The notes below the pieces were generated by a model, which did no database searches, had not been told where the DNA came from, and saw only the letters and a list, made by a program, of their open reading frames with translations. Of a stretch of DNA of 64,000 nt, positions 9,266 to 17,954 are shown piece by piece (positions within the stretch are counted from its first letter, which is position 1; the number at the start of each line of letters is the position of its first letter). The stretch spans positions 496,001 to 560,000 of the forward strand of contig CAXXFU010000005.1 in the NCBI GenBank assembly GCA_963675235.2, in the 5' to 3' direction. The position numbers were made by a program, and so were the translations under genes. Source of the stretch: JAHJQZ01 sp963675235 (GTDB taxonomy: Bacteria; Pseudomonadota; Alphaproteobacteria; Rhizobiales; Devosiaceae).

Positions 9266-9741
9266 GATCCTAGGGAGTTTGCCGCGGATTGGGATCAAGC
9301 CGGGCCGGACTCCATTCGTCATCGCCGATCTGGTAAACCTCAATCCCGAGGCGATCCTGATCGGACACGGTCATGGCGACCACGCCGACAACGCCGCCTA
9401 TATCGCTGCAAAGACCGGGGCAACGATCTATGCCACTGAAGAGACATGCGGCACGATGCAGCTCGACTTCGAGCGCATGGTGAAGGATCCGCTGATCCAA
9501 AATTTCCCCGATCGTGCCTTTGCCGAGAAAGCGAGAGTCAATTGCGTGTCGGTGACCTCAAGGGGATCGACGCCCGGCACCCAGGTTTTGAACTTGCCGG
9601 TCCTTGAACCGCAGGCCTGCGTGACGGCATTTCGTCATCTGCACTCGGTGTCGGTCGATCCTGATCCGTCTTTCCCGCCGACCCCCGTTCGCATCATCGT
9701 CGATCCGCGTGACGCAGAGCTCTTCCCCGCCGGTACCGACC
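9266..9741 (+). pseudogene. Metallo-beta-lactamase-fold hydrolase, N-terminal half (inverted fragment)
   Basis: Carries TPFVIADLVNLNPEAILIG followed by HGHGDHADNAAYIAAKTGA, the HxHxDH metal-binding motif of the metallo-beta-lactamase fold, then about 110 residues up to FPAGTD. The real N-terminus is missing, and the C-terminal half is on the other strand to the left. The right end runs directly into an IS3-type OrfA remnant at about 9736. An IS-associated inversion/deletion is the simplest explanation. Confidence 0.75.
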
Positions 9742-9998
9742 TATGAACGCGCGGTTCGGATGGTGCTGGATCACCCAGAACGATTATCCGTTCCGCTGGG
9801 CAGCGGTGACCTCAATCCCCGAGAAGATCGGATGTGCACCTTGGATGCTTTCGAAACGGGCCAAGAAGGCCGAAGTCGACGGCGGCCAACGTGCCGGGGT
9901 TCCGACCGAGGTGTCCGAGAAGCTGAAGGTCCCAGAACAGAGAACCGGGAACTCAGACGAGCCAATGAGACCCTCACGAAGGCCTCAGCTTTCAGCCC
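9736..9998 (+). pseudogene. IS3-family OrfA transposase remnant
   Basis: Fragments in shifting frames: YERAVRMVLDH (from 9742), then FRWAAVTSIPEKIGC with KRAKKAEVDGGQRAG, then ENRELRRANETLTKASAF. Together they follow the order of an IS3-type OrfA (helix-turn-helix, then leucine zipper ending in LRRANEIL-like sequence). At least two frameshifts separate the pieces and no OrfB follows, so this is a dead fragment. Confidence 0.65.
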
Positions 9999-10086
9999 AT
10001 AGTTCTTGGACGCATCCTTCCACTGCAGACCGTGCTTGATCACCTAGACGATCCCGCCGATTACCCGACGAACATCAACACGCGGG
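9996..10086 (-). pseudogene. IS5-family transposase remnant
   Basis: Reverse-strand translation reads RVDVRRVIGGIV-stop-VIKHGLQWKDASKNYG. This resembles the N-terminal region of IS5-family transposases (RVISGI..VLRHGLQWKDAPKEYG). An in-frame TAG interrupts it, and it ends abruptly where the IS3 OrfA remnant begins, which implies nested insertions. Short, so only moderately sure. Confidence 0.5.
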
Positions 10087-10271
10087 ACCCGATGCGCCAA
10101 CGGGAAAAATGGTTTATTCGCGCAATTTGCCCTGCGCTCACAAAAACAATTCACCCATCACAGCCTCCTTCTCGGAAACCGTGATTCACACATCGGTTCA
10201 TATTAATAGGTCCTGCGCCCAGCCCTTTGAGGGCGTGCACTCTTGCACGTCAGACTCATCGGCACTAAGCT

Positions 10272-10289
10272 TTTTTAGTAAATCTTGCA
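10272..10289. promoter_or_regulatory. Putative LacI-type operator, copy 1
   Basis: TTTTTAGTAAATCTTGCA, containing the dyad TTTA-G-TAAA. A perfect 18-base copy lies upstream of the solute-binding protein gene. This copy ends 66 bases before the regulator's ATG and would give autoregulation. Confidence 0.6.
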
Positions 10290-10355
10290 CGCCTATCCCC
10301 TTACGTCGTGTCGGTTTATGAACGAAAATGCATGCACACGAGCAAATGGGCATCC

Positions 10356-11369
10356 ATGGTTACGCTGAAACAAATTGCCGATGCAGTAGGCGTCTCCACC
10401 GCCACCGTTTCGCGCGTCCTCAACTACGACCCGATCCTCACGATCAACACGGTGAAACGGCAAGCGATTCTTGAAACGGCCGAAGCGCTCAACTACACAC
10501 CTCCGCGCGTGCGCAACCGGGCGCAAAAGCATGGCCTTCACAAGGTGGCGCTGGTGCATTTCCTGCGGCCAGAGCAGGAACTAAACGATCCATACTATGT
10601 GGGCCTACGCCTTGGCATCGAGAGCCGCTGCCAAACGCTGGAGAGCGAAATCGTCAAGGCATACCACGCCGAGCGAATGCTGGATTCAAGGCTGCTGAAG
10701 AGTGCCGCGGGTGTTATTGCCATTGGCTATCACAATGAGGATGAGATTGCCTGGCTTCATCAGCACAGCCGTCATCTTGTATTTGCAGATTTCATGCCAC
10801 CGTCTGCAGATATAGATTCGGTCAAGGCAGATCTTCGTCTTGCCATGCTTAGTCTATTGAAAATACTATCGGAAATGGGATACAAGAGGATCGGTTTTGC
10901 TGGCTGGCTGCTGGAGTCCGATGGAGATCCACTAGCCGAGGAGCGCTGCCGCACCTATGTCGACTGGATGAAGGCGACTGCAGGTTTCGATCCCGATTTG
11001 TGCATCACCGCGGGCCGGCTCGAGCGCAATTCAGAGCAAACCGGCTACGAAGCCGGCATACACCTCCTGAGGCAACCTTCACCTCCTGACGCAATCGTAA
11101 CCTGCAATGACAACATCGCACTCGGTGTCTACCGCGCCGTCGGAGAACTCGGCCTGCGCATCCCCGAGGATGTCGCAGTCGCCGGATTTAATGATATTCC
11201 TGCTGCCCAGTTCATCCACCCGCCACTCTCAACCGTGCGCCTTCCAGCTGAGGAGATTGGTGAAACCGCCGTGGACATGCTCCTCGAACGCGTTTCCGGT
11301 CGCGTCCTGGCCAAACGCGTCTTCATTGCCAGCCAGACGATATGGCGCAGCAGCACACGCGCATCATAA
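10356..11369 (+). CDS. LacI/GalR-family regulator of the ABC-GH2 sugar operon
   Basis: Transcription regulator of 337 residues. The N-terminal helix-turn-helix MVTLKQIADAVGVSTATVSR is followed by hinge and periplasmic-binding-like effector domains, including YKRIGFAG, DAIVTCNDNIALG and VAGFNDIPAAQFIHPPLSTV. The domain order and the TINTVKRQAILETAEALNY linker resemble EbgR-type repressors of beta-galactosidase operons. I chose the ATG at 10356, where the helix-turn-helix begins; in-frame starts at 10332 and 10308 (GTG) also exist. It is followed on the same strand by an ABC importer and a GH2 glycosidase, its likely targets through the repeated 18-bp site. Confidence 0.88.
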   Translation: MVTLKQIADAVGVSTATVSRVLNYDPILTINTVKRQAILETAEALNYTPPRVRNRAQKHGLHKVALVHFLRPEQELNDPYYVGLRLGIESRCQTLESEIVKAYHAERMLDSRLLKSAAGVIAIGYHNEDEIAWLHQHSRHLVFADFMPPSADIDSVKADLRLAMLSLLKILSEMGYKRIGFAGWLLESDGDPLAEERCRTYVDWMKATAGFDPDLCITAGRLERNSEQTGYEAGIHLLRQPSPPDAIVTCNDNIALGVYRAVGELGLRIPEDVAVAGFNDIPAAQFIHPPLSTVRLPAEEIGETAVDMLLERVSGRVLAKRVFIASQTIWRSSTRAS

Positions 11370-11388
11370 GCGAGAAAGCGCATCTAAA

Positions 11389-11406
11389 TTTTTAGTAAAT
11401 CTTGCA
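11389..11406. promoter_or_regulatory. Putative LacI-type operator, copy 2
   Basis: Perfect second copy of TTTTTAGTAAATCTTGCA, ending 70 bases before the solute-binding protein ATG. Both copies lie at nearly the same distance from their genes. A TTGCAT then TAAGGT at 17-bp spacing could be a promoter overlapping the site. Confidence 0.6.
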
Positions 11407-11476
11407 TCAATGTTAAGAGATCATTAAGGTTCTGTCGTCGGGGTGGAAAAACCGCCCCGGAACATGGGAGGAATCT

Positions 11477-12757
11477 ATGAAACGGTTTGCTACCGCGTGG
11501 CGTTGCATGCTCGGTCTGAGCATCGTTGGCGCCGGCATTGCAGGTGTCACGGCCGCTGCCGCTGCGACAACCCTGACGGTCTGGTGCTGGGATCCCAATT
11601 TTAACGGCGGTTCGATGAAAGAGGCCGCCGCTATCTACACGCAGTCCCATCCCGAGGTGACGATCAACGTCGTCGACACTTTCACGTCCGGTGACCTTAC
11701 AACCAAGCTTCAGGCCCAATTGCTTTCGGGAAGCGCCGACGGCCTGCCCGACATCACGTTGGTTCTGGACTGGAGCGCTCGGAAAATGCTCCAGGCATTC
11801 CCCGGCGCCTTCGCACCGCTTTCCGATGACATCGATATGTCGAAGTTTGCGCAGTATAAGGTGAAGCCGGCCACACTTGACGGCAAATCCTATTCGCTTC
11901 CGTTCGACTCCGGCGTTTCGGGCCTGTTCTACCGTTCAGACTATCTGGCCGAGGCAGGCTACCGTGCCGACGATCTCAAAAACATCACCTGGGAGCGGAT
12001 GATCGAGATCGGCAAGGATGTTTTGGACAAGACCGGCCACCAGTTTCTCGATCTCGACTTCAACAATGACGGTCTCATCCGCATCATGATGCAATCGGCC
12101 GGCGCGTGGTATTTCAACCCCGACGGCTCCCTCAATATTCTGGGCAACGAGCCACTCAAGGCGGCGCTTCAGGTCTACCAGGACATGTGGCAGGCCGGCA
12201 TCGTCAAGCCGGTCAACGGCTGGCCCAACTACACCGGCGCCTTCACCTCCGGCGAGGTGGCATCGGTCGTGGTCGGCGTATGGATGACAGGAACACTCAA
12301 AGCCAACCCGGATCAAGCCGGCAAGTGGGCCGTTGCCTCAACGCCGAGGCTCGCCGCAATCCCGAGTTCGATCAACGCATCTAACCAGGGCGGCTCGAGC
12401 TGGTTCGTTCTCGACTCATCCCCGAACAAGGCAGAAGCCATCGATTTCCTGAAGGAAACCTGGGCCAAGGACGTCGATTTCTATCAAAAGATCCTCATTG
12501 ATCGCGGGGCAGTGGGTACCCTGCTCGCCGCCAGCAACGGTCCTGCCTATTCAGCCAAGGACGAGTTTTTCGGTGGCCAGCAAGTCTGGCAGGATTTCTC
12601 CGAGTGGATGAGTGATATCCCCCCGGTCGACTACGGCCTTTATAGCGCCGAGGTGGCTTCCGCCGTGCAGGCACAACTGCCGATCATCGCCAAAGGAGGC
12701 TCGATCGACGATGCCATGCAGGCCATCAATGATCAGGTCCAGGGCCAGATCCAATAA
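11477..12757 (+). CDS. ABC sugar transporter solute-binding protein (family 1)
   Basis: Periplasmic binding protein of 426 residues. A Lys/Arg start and a hydrophobic signal peptide run to about residue 32 (AAAAATTLTVWCW). The mature part has the family-1 layout: WCWDPNFNGG near the N-terminus, GLPDITLVLDWSARKML, and the VVGVWMTGTLKANP segment of carbohydrate-binding members. GGGAGGA lies just upstream of the ATG. It is the first gene of a complete sugar importer with two permeases, an ATPase and a GH2 enzyme, so the ligand is probably an oligosaccharide or glycoside; the exact sugar cannot be read from sequence. Confidence 0.9.
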   Translation: MKRFATAWRCMLGLSIVGAGIAGVTAAAAATTLTVWCWDPNFNGGSMKEAAAIYTQSHPEVTINVVDTFTSGDLTTKLQAQLLSGSADGLPDITLVLDWSARKMLQAFPGAFAPLSDDIDMSKFAQYKVKPATLDGKSYSLPFDSGVSGLFYRSDYLAEAGYRADDLKNITWERMIEIGKDVLDKTGHQFLDLDFNNDGLIRIMMQSAGAWYFNPDGSLNILGNEPLKAALQVYQDMWQAGIVKPVNGWPNYTGAFTSGEVASVVVGVWMTGTLKANPDQAGKWAVASTPRLAAIPSSINASNQGGSSWFVLDSSPNKAEAIDFLKETWAKDVDFYQKILIDRGAVGTLLAASNGPAYSAKDEFFGGQQVWQDFSEWMSDIPPVDYGLYSAEVASAVQAQLPIIAKGGSIDDAMQAINDQVQGQIQ

Positions 12758-12774
12758 CTCAGACAAGGTTAGGG

Positions 12775-12800
12775 GAAGCGGGCGTCTCGCCCGCTTCTTT
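12775..12800 (+). terminator. Stem-loop after the solute-binding protein gene
   Basis: GAAGCGGGCG-tct-CGCCCGCTTC, a perfect 10-bp stem followed by TTT, 18 bases after the stop codon. It is probably a partial terminator or 3' stabiliser that keeps binding-protein mRNA more abundant than permease mRNA, a common arrangement in ABC operons. Confidence 0.7.
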
Positions 12801-12889
12801 CAGGGTGCGACAGGCTTCTTGGGAGTCGCTCTGTTCGCACGCTTCGAGTGTGTCCTGCAATTCGATGGCCGTAGTCGGGGAGACTTCCA

Positions 12890-13771
12890 TTGTCTGATTC
12901 AAGACTGGACCGCAGTGAGAAGATCAATGGCTGGCTCTTCGTATTGCCTTCACTGGCCCTGCTAGGCTTGTTTCTGATCTATCCGATAGTGTGGTCGCTG
13001 TGGATGAGCTTTCAGGTCGGCCAGGGCCTGAATTTCAAATTTGGCGGTTTGGCAAACATCGTGCGGCTCACGCATGATCCGGTTTTCATGCGGGCGCTCG
13101 TCAACACCTGCATTTTCTTTGTTGTCCAGGTGCCGATCATGATCGTTTTGGCGCTGCTGCTGTCGGTGGCGCTCAACGATTCCAAACTCATGGCAAAGGG
13201 CTGGTTTCGCCTGGCAATCTTTTTGCCCGGCGTGACCTCGCTGGTCGCCTATTCGGTGCTGTTCAAGTCGATGTTCGCCACCGATGGCGTGATCAACCAG
13301 GCATTGATAACCATTCATCTGATCGGCGAACCGATTCCGTGGTTGACCGACCCGTTCTGGGCCAAGGTCGTCATCATCCTCGCCATCACCTGGCGGTGGA
13401 CCGGTCACAATGTGATCTTCTACCTCGCCGCCTTGCAGAACATAGACAACTCGGTCTTTGAAGCTGCTCGCGTCGATGGTGTGCCGCCTTGGGCCCGCTT
13501 CTGGCACCTGACGGTTCCACTGCTCAAGCCGGTGATCCTTTTCACCAGCATCATCTCGACCATCGGCACGCTGCAACTGTTCGATGAAGTTGCCAACATC
13601 ACCGAAGGCGGCCCCTCGGACGCGACGCTCACGCTCTCACTCTATATCTACAATCTGACGTTCAAATTCATGCCTAACTTCGGCTATTCCGCCACGGTGT
13701 CCTACGTGATCGTGTTCATTGTGACGATCCTGTCGATCCTCCAGTTCTACGCAGCGCGGGAGCGGCGGTAG
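12890..13771 (+). CDS. ABC sugar permease, MalF/UgpA type
   Basis: Inner-membrane permease of 293 residues with about six hydrophobic helices. The cytoplasmic EAA loop reads NSVFEAARVDGVPPWARFWHLTVPLL, the site that contacts the ATPase. It follows the binding-protein gene after a stem-loop and is three bases from the second permease. It forms a heterodimer with that protein to carry sugar across the membrane. Confidence 0.9.
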   Translation: MSDSRLDRSEKINGWLFVLPSLALLGLFLIYPIVWSLWMSFQVGQGLNFKFGGLANIVRLTHDPVFMRALVNTCIFFVVQVPIMIVLALLLSVALNDSKLMAKGWFRLAIFLPGVTSLVAYSVLFKSMFATDGVINQALITIHLIGEPIPWLTDPFWAKVVIILAITWRWTGHNVIFYLAALQNIDNSVFEAARVDGVPPWARFWHLTVPLLKPVILFTSIISTIGTLQLFDEVANITEGGPSDATLTLSLYIYNLTFKFMPNFGYSATVSYVIVFIVTILSILQFYAARERR

Positions 13772-13773
13772 TC

Positions 13774-14586
13774 ATGATCGCGCATCGTATCTCCCGCGGA
13801 TTTCTCTACATCGGCCTTTTGATCGCCGTTTTCGTCTCGGTGTTTCCATTTTACTGGCTGATCGTCGGCTCGACCAACAAATCGAGCGACATCATTCGTG
13901 GCAAGGCCGATCCGGGCAGCCATTTCCTCGCCAATGCTGCCACCTTCTTCAGCACGGTTGATGTGGCTCAGGTTCTCTGGAACTCGATCCTGATCGCAGG
14001 AGTCGGGACGCTAGCGACCCTGGTGGTGTCCTCACTCGCCGGCTACGGCTATGAAATCTTTCGTTCGGGCGCGCGCGAGCGCATTTTCCAGCTTCTCCTG
14101 CTGCTGCTTACAATTCCGTTTGCCGCGCTCATGGTGCCCTTGTTCGCCATGATTGCCAGTTGGCGCCTGATCAATACGCATTTCGCGGTGATCGTGCCCA
14201 CGGTGGCATCGATCTACATCATCTTTTACTTCCGGCAGGCGACCAAGGCCTTCCCTAGGGAGCTTCGCGACGCGGCGCGGGTCGATGGGCTCAAGGAATG
14301 GCAGATCTTCGCCTTCGTCTACATGCCGGTCATGCGCTCCACCTACGCGGCGGCGACCATCATCGTGTTTATGCTGAACTGGAACAATTTTCTGTGGCCG
14401 CTCATTGTCCTGCAGACCGATGACATGAAGACCATCACTCTGGTGGTCGCGTCGCTGACTTCGGCCTATGTCCCAGACTACGGCACGACCCTTTTTGCCG
14501 CCGGCCTGGCGACCCTGCCAACCCTCATTATCTTCTTTGTTTTGCAGCGACATTTCGTCCGGGGAATGCTCGGCTCCGTCAAGTAG
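13774..14586 (+). CDS. ABC sugar permease, MalG/UgpE type
   Basis: Second permease subunit, 270 residues and about six membrane helices, with the EAA loop PRELRDAARVDGLKEWQIFAF. It starts two bases after the stop of the first permease gene, which suggests coupled translation. Next on the strand is the GH2 glycosidase, after 16 bases. Confidence 0.9.
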   Translation: MIAHRISRGFLYIGLLIAVFVSVFPFYWLIVGSTNKSSDIIRGKADPGSHFLANAATFFSTVDVAQVLWNSILIAGVGTLATLVVSSLAGYGYEIFRSGARERIFQLLLLLLTIPFAALMVPLFAMIASWRLINTHFAVIVPTVASIYIIFYFRQATKAFPRELRDAARVDGLKEWQIFAFVYMPVMRSTYAAATIIVFMLNWNNFLWPLIVLQTDDMKTITLVVASLTSAYVPDYGTTLFAAGLATLPTLIIFFVLQRHFVRGMLGSVK

Positions 14587-14602
14587 AAAGACCTGAGAAA
14601 CC

Positions 14603-16807
14603 ATGCGTTCTACCATCGATTTCGGATCTGACTGGCTGTTTGAGGGCCGCGAACCAGTCACCCTGCCGCACTCGGCAGTCGAACTGCCCTTCGCCTATTT
14701 CGACGAAACCACCTATCAGCGCCCGTTCACCTACGAGAAGCGTTTCATCGCCGATCCAGCCTGGGCAGAACGCGAAGTCGCGCTTCACTTCGAGGGCGCC
14801 ATGTCCGATGCCAGGGTCAGCCTGAACGGCGAGGAAATCGCAGCGCATAGAGACGGCTATACCCCTTTTGAAGCGCGGCTCACCAGCAGGCTCGTCGATG
14901 GCGAAAATCTGGTTGTCGTCAGGATTGACGGCAGCGAAAACCCCGAGATTCCGCCCTTCGGCGGGCTACTCGATTTTCTCACCTATGCCGGCATCTATCG
15001 CGATGTCTGGCTGAGGATTTCTGCGCCGGTCCATCTTGCCAATGTCAAGATCGAGACCCCTGACGCTTTAGCGGACAAAAAGACCGTGCGTATCTGTGCC
15101 GAGATCGCCAATCCGCAGAACCTCGCCCTCACCGGAACGCTGATCGTGCGCATCAAGGACGGCGACACGCTCGTCCAGACCGCAAATGTCGACGTCTCGG
15201 CCTGCGAAGCTGAAATCGAGATGCACGGACTCGCCGGGCTGAAGTTATGGGACGTTGACGCCCCCAAGCTTTACCAAGCTGAAATCACGATCGAGACGCC
15301 GTATGGCACCGATTGTACCGAGCACAATTTCGGTTTTCGAACCGCGGAGTTCACACCCGAAGGGTTCCGGCTCAACGGCAGACCACTCAAGATTCGTGGC
15401 CTAAATCGCCATCAGTCCTTTCCCTATTTCGGATACGCCCTCGGCCGCGCAGCCCAGGAACGCGATGCCGAAATCCTCAAGCACGAGCTCAAGCTCAACA
15501 TGGTGCGGACCTCGCACTACCCGCAGTCGAAGTGGTTCCTCGATCGTTGCGATCAGGTCGGCCTACTGGTTCTCGAGGAAATTCCCGGCTGGCATCACAT
15601 CGGGGATGCGGCCTGGAAGGCAGAGGCGATCGAGGATGTCAGGCGCATGGTGCGCCGAGACTGGAACCACCCGTCCATTGTCCTTTGGGGCGTGCGTGTC
15701 AACGAGTCCCCGGACGATCACGAATTCTATACCGAAACCAATCGCGTGGCCCACGAACTGGACACCACACGCCAGACCGGCGGCATCCGCTCGCATACCG
15801 ACAGCGAAATGCTGGAGGATGTCTACACGATGAACGACTTCATCCTGGGCATGGAAGAAATGGGCGGCAACCGGCCGCGTACCGCGTTGCGGCCGATTTC
15901 GGAGACGACCGGGCTCGGCCATCCGGTGCCCTATCTTGTGACCGAGTTCAACGGGCACATGCTTCCCTCCAAATCCTACGATCAGGAGCAACGCCTGACT
16001 GAGCAGGTCATTCGGCACCTGACGGTGCTCAATGCCGCCTATGGCGACCCAGGCATTTCCGGTGCGATCGGCTGGTGCGCATTCGACTACCAGACGCATT
16101 GCGATTTTGGTTCGGGCGATCGCATCTGCCATCACGGTGTCATGGACATGTATCGGGAGCCCAAATTCGCGGCCTATGCCTATAAAAGCCAGTGCGATCG
16201 GGATGACGAGGTCGTTCTGAAGCCTGTGACCCTTTGGAGTCGTGGCGAACGCAATGGCGGCGGCATTGTGCCGCTCATCGTTTTGACCAATTGCGACGAG
16301 GTGGAACTGCGCTATGGGGGCAGGCCGCTGATACGCCTCGGTCCTGACAGTCAGACCTATCCCCATCTGCCTCACCCGCCGGTTGTCTTCGAACGGGACC
16401 ATTTCGTCGCAAACGAGCTGGGCATCTTGGGAATGAGGTGGGAGGACGCCATTTTCGTTGGCTATATCGCCGGCAAACAGGTCGCCGAGGCCAGGTTCGC
16501 TCGCAATCCCGTCGCAACGACCCTCGAGGTGGTGCCCGATAGAGACGTTGTTTCAGCGGCGCGGCGGGACTGCGTCCGCGTCGTAGTGCGAGCGCTCGAT
16601 CAGGTCGGCAATAAGCTGCCTTATATGTTTGAATCTGTTATGATTTCGGTCACCGGTGAGGCCGAATGCCTTGGTCCGACCCACGTGCCTTTGCGCGGCG
16701 GCGCGACGGGATTCTGGCTCCGTGCAACGGGCACACCAGGGCCAATAAACGTGGCAGTGACGTGTGCTGTCTTTGGAACGACAACGGTTGACCTCAGGGC
16801 GGCGTAA
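14603..16807 (+). CDS. Glycoside hydrolase family 2 (beta-galactosidase/beta-glucuronidase-like)
   Basis: Intracellular glycosidase of 734 residues with the GH2 layout: jelly-roll sugar-binding domain (to about 140), an immunoglobulin-like domain (about 145-250), and a TIM barrel. The acid/base is E368 in LWGVRVNES and the nucleophile is E448 in YLVTEFNGH, both in normal GH2 context. A further C-terminal beta domain runs to the end. There is no signal peptide, so the substrate is taken up intact by the ABC importer around it and cleaved in the cytoplasm. Whether it acts on beta-galactosides, glucuronides or another plant glycoside cannot be decided. Confidence 0.88.
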   Translation: MRSTIDFGSDWLFEGREPVTLPHSAVELPFAYFDETTYQRPFTYEKRFIADPAWAEREVALHFEGAMSDARVSLNGEEIAAHRDGYTPFEARLTSRLVDGENLVVVRIDGSENPEIPPFGGLLDFLTYAGIYRDVWLRISAPVHLANVKIETPDALADKKTVRICAEIANPQNLALTGTLIVRIKDGDTLVQTANVDVSACEAEIEMHGLAGLKLWDVDAPKLYQAEITIETPYGTDCTEHNFGFRTAEFTPEGFRLNGRPLKIRGLNRHQSFPYFGYALGRAAQERDAEILKHELKLNMVRTSHYPQSKWFLDRCDQVGLLVLEEIPGWHHIGDAAWKAEAIEDVRRMVRRDWNHPSIVLWGVRVNESPDDHEFYTETNRVAHELDTTRQTGGIRSHTDSEMLEDVYTMNDFILGMEEMGGNRPRTALRPISETTGLGHPVPYLVTEFNGHMLPSKSYDQEQRLTEQVIRHLTVLNAAYGDPGISGAIGWCAFDYQTHCDFGSGDRICHHGVMDMYREPKFAAYAYKSQCDRDDEVVLKPVTLWSRGERNGGGIVPLIVLTNCDEVELRYGGRPLIRLGPDSQTYPHLPHPPVVFERDHFVANELGILGMRWEDAIFVGYIAGKQVAEARFARNPVATTLEVVPDRDVVSAARRDCVRVVVRALDQVGNKLPYMFESVMISVTGEAECLGPTHVPLRGGATGFWLRATGTPGPINVAVTCAVFGTTTVDLRAA

Positions 16808-16821
16808 CGGGGGGCGTGATT

Positions 16822-17895
16822 ATGAGTGGGTTAAAACTGCGCGGCATCCGCAAGTCATTTGGCGCCTTTGAGGTCATTAAAGGGATCGACCTCGATATCG
16901 AGCCTAACGAGTTCGTGGTTTTCGTAGGACCGTCGGGATGCGGAAAATCGACTTTGCTGCGCCTGATCGCCGGACTGGAATCCATTACCTCGGGTGAGCT
17001 AAAGATCGGCGACGCACGCATGAACGACATCGATCCCTCCAAACGGGGAATCGCCATGGTTTTTCAGTCATACGCGCTCTATCCGCATTTGTCCGTCAGG
17101 CAGAACATGGGTTTCGCCCAGCGCTTCGCCGGCGTGCCCAGGGACGAGATCGAGCGGCAGGTGCTTGAGGCGGCCCGCGTTCTCGAACTTGAACCTGTTC
17201 TCGATAGACGGCCGGGGCAACTCTCCGGCGGACAGCGCCAGCGCGTGGCCATTGGTCGGGCGATCGTCCGCCATCCTAAGGTGTTCCTGTTTGACGAGCC
17301 CTTAAGCAATCTCGACGCCGAGTTGCGCGTGCATATGCGCCTCGAGATTGCGCGCCTTCACAAGGAGCTTCGGACCACGATCATCTACGTAACCCATGAT
17401 CAGGTTGAGGCGATGACTCTGGCGGACAAGATCGTGGTGATGCGCGATGGCGAAGTCGCCCAGATCGGAAGGCCCCTTGATCTCTATGACAATCCTGACA
17501 GTCTGTTTGTCGCGGGATTCATCGGGTCGCCCAGAATGAATTTCCTGCTGGGAGTGGTCGACAGGAGTCGGATGGCTATCCGCCTGCTTGAACACGGAAA
17601 TGAAGAGGTGCCGCTCGCCGGATTCACGGCTCGGCCAGATGACGGCACGAAGGTAACGATCGGCCTGCGCCCGGGTCAATTTGCCGTTGGCGGACCGGTT
17701 CAACTCGATCTCATCGTAGAGATGGTTGAGCACCTTGGCTCCGAGACCCTCGCCTATGCTCGATATGGCAAGGGCGAGGTCATGACCATTTCGGTTCCGG
17801 AAGGTCGAGATGTTAAGGCCGGCGAGGCATACGCGGCGTGTTTTGACCCCTCTTCGGCATTGCTGTTCGATTCAGCGGGAATGCGACTTCGCTGA
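16822..17895 (+). CDS. ABC sugar transporter ATPase, MalK/UgpC type
   Basis: Nucleotide-binding subunit of 357 residues. Walker A is GPSGCGKSTLL, the Q-loop follows in MVFQSYALYPH, the signature is LSGGQRQRVAIGRA, Walker B is KVFLFDEPLSNLD and the switch His is in YVTHDQ. A C-terminal TOBE-type domain (from about 240) is typical of sugar importers. I prefer ATG 16822 over GTG 16816. Last gene of the importer operon; it converges with the RuBisCO-like gene 59 bases away. Confidence 0.92.
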   Translation: MSGLKLRGIRKSFGAFEVIKGIDLDIEPNEFVVFVGPSGCGKSTLLRLIAGLESITSGELKIGDARMNDIDPSKRGIAMVFQSYALYPHLSVRQNMGFAQRFAGVPRDEIERQVLEAARVLELEPVLDRRPGQLSGGQRQRVAIGRAIVRHPKVFLFDEPLSNLDAELRVHMRLEIARLHKELRTTIIYVTHDQVEAMTLADKIVVMRDGEVAQIGRPLDLYDNPDSLFVAGFIGSPRMNFLLGVVDRSRMAIRLLEHGNEEVPLAGFTARPDDGTKVTIGLRPGQFAVGGPVQLDLIVEMVEHLGSETLAYARYGKGEVMTISVPEGRDVKAGEAYAACFDPSSALLFDSAGMRLR

Positions 17896-17954
17896 ACATG
17901 CACCTGGGAGTGCCGTTGTTCCACAAAGACCCCAATCCTCTCCGGCGCAACCTG

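Noticed and set aside
9771..10043. 90-codon minus-strand frame read as a whole gene
   Set aside because: Only its first ~17 codons resemble an IS5 transposase; the rest is antisense to the IS3 OrfA remnant.
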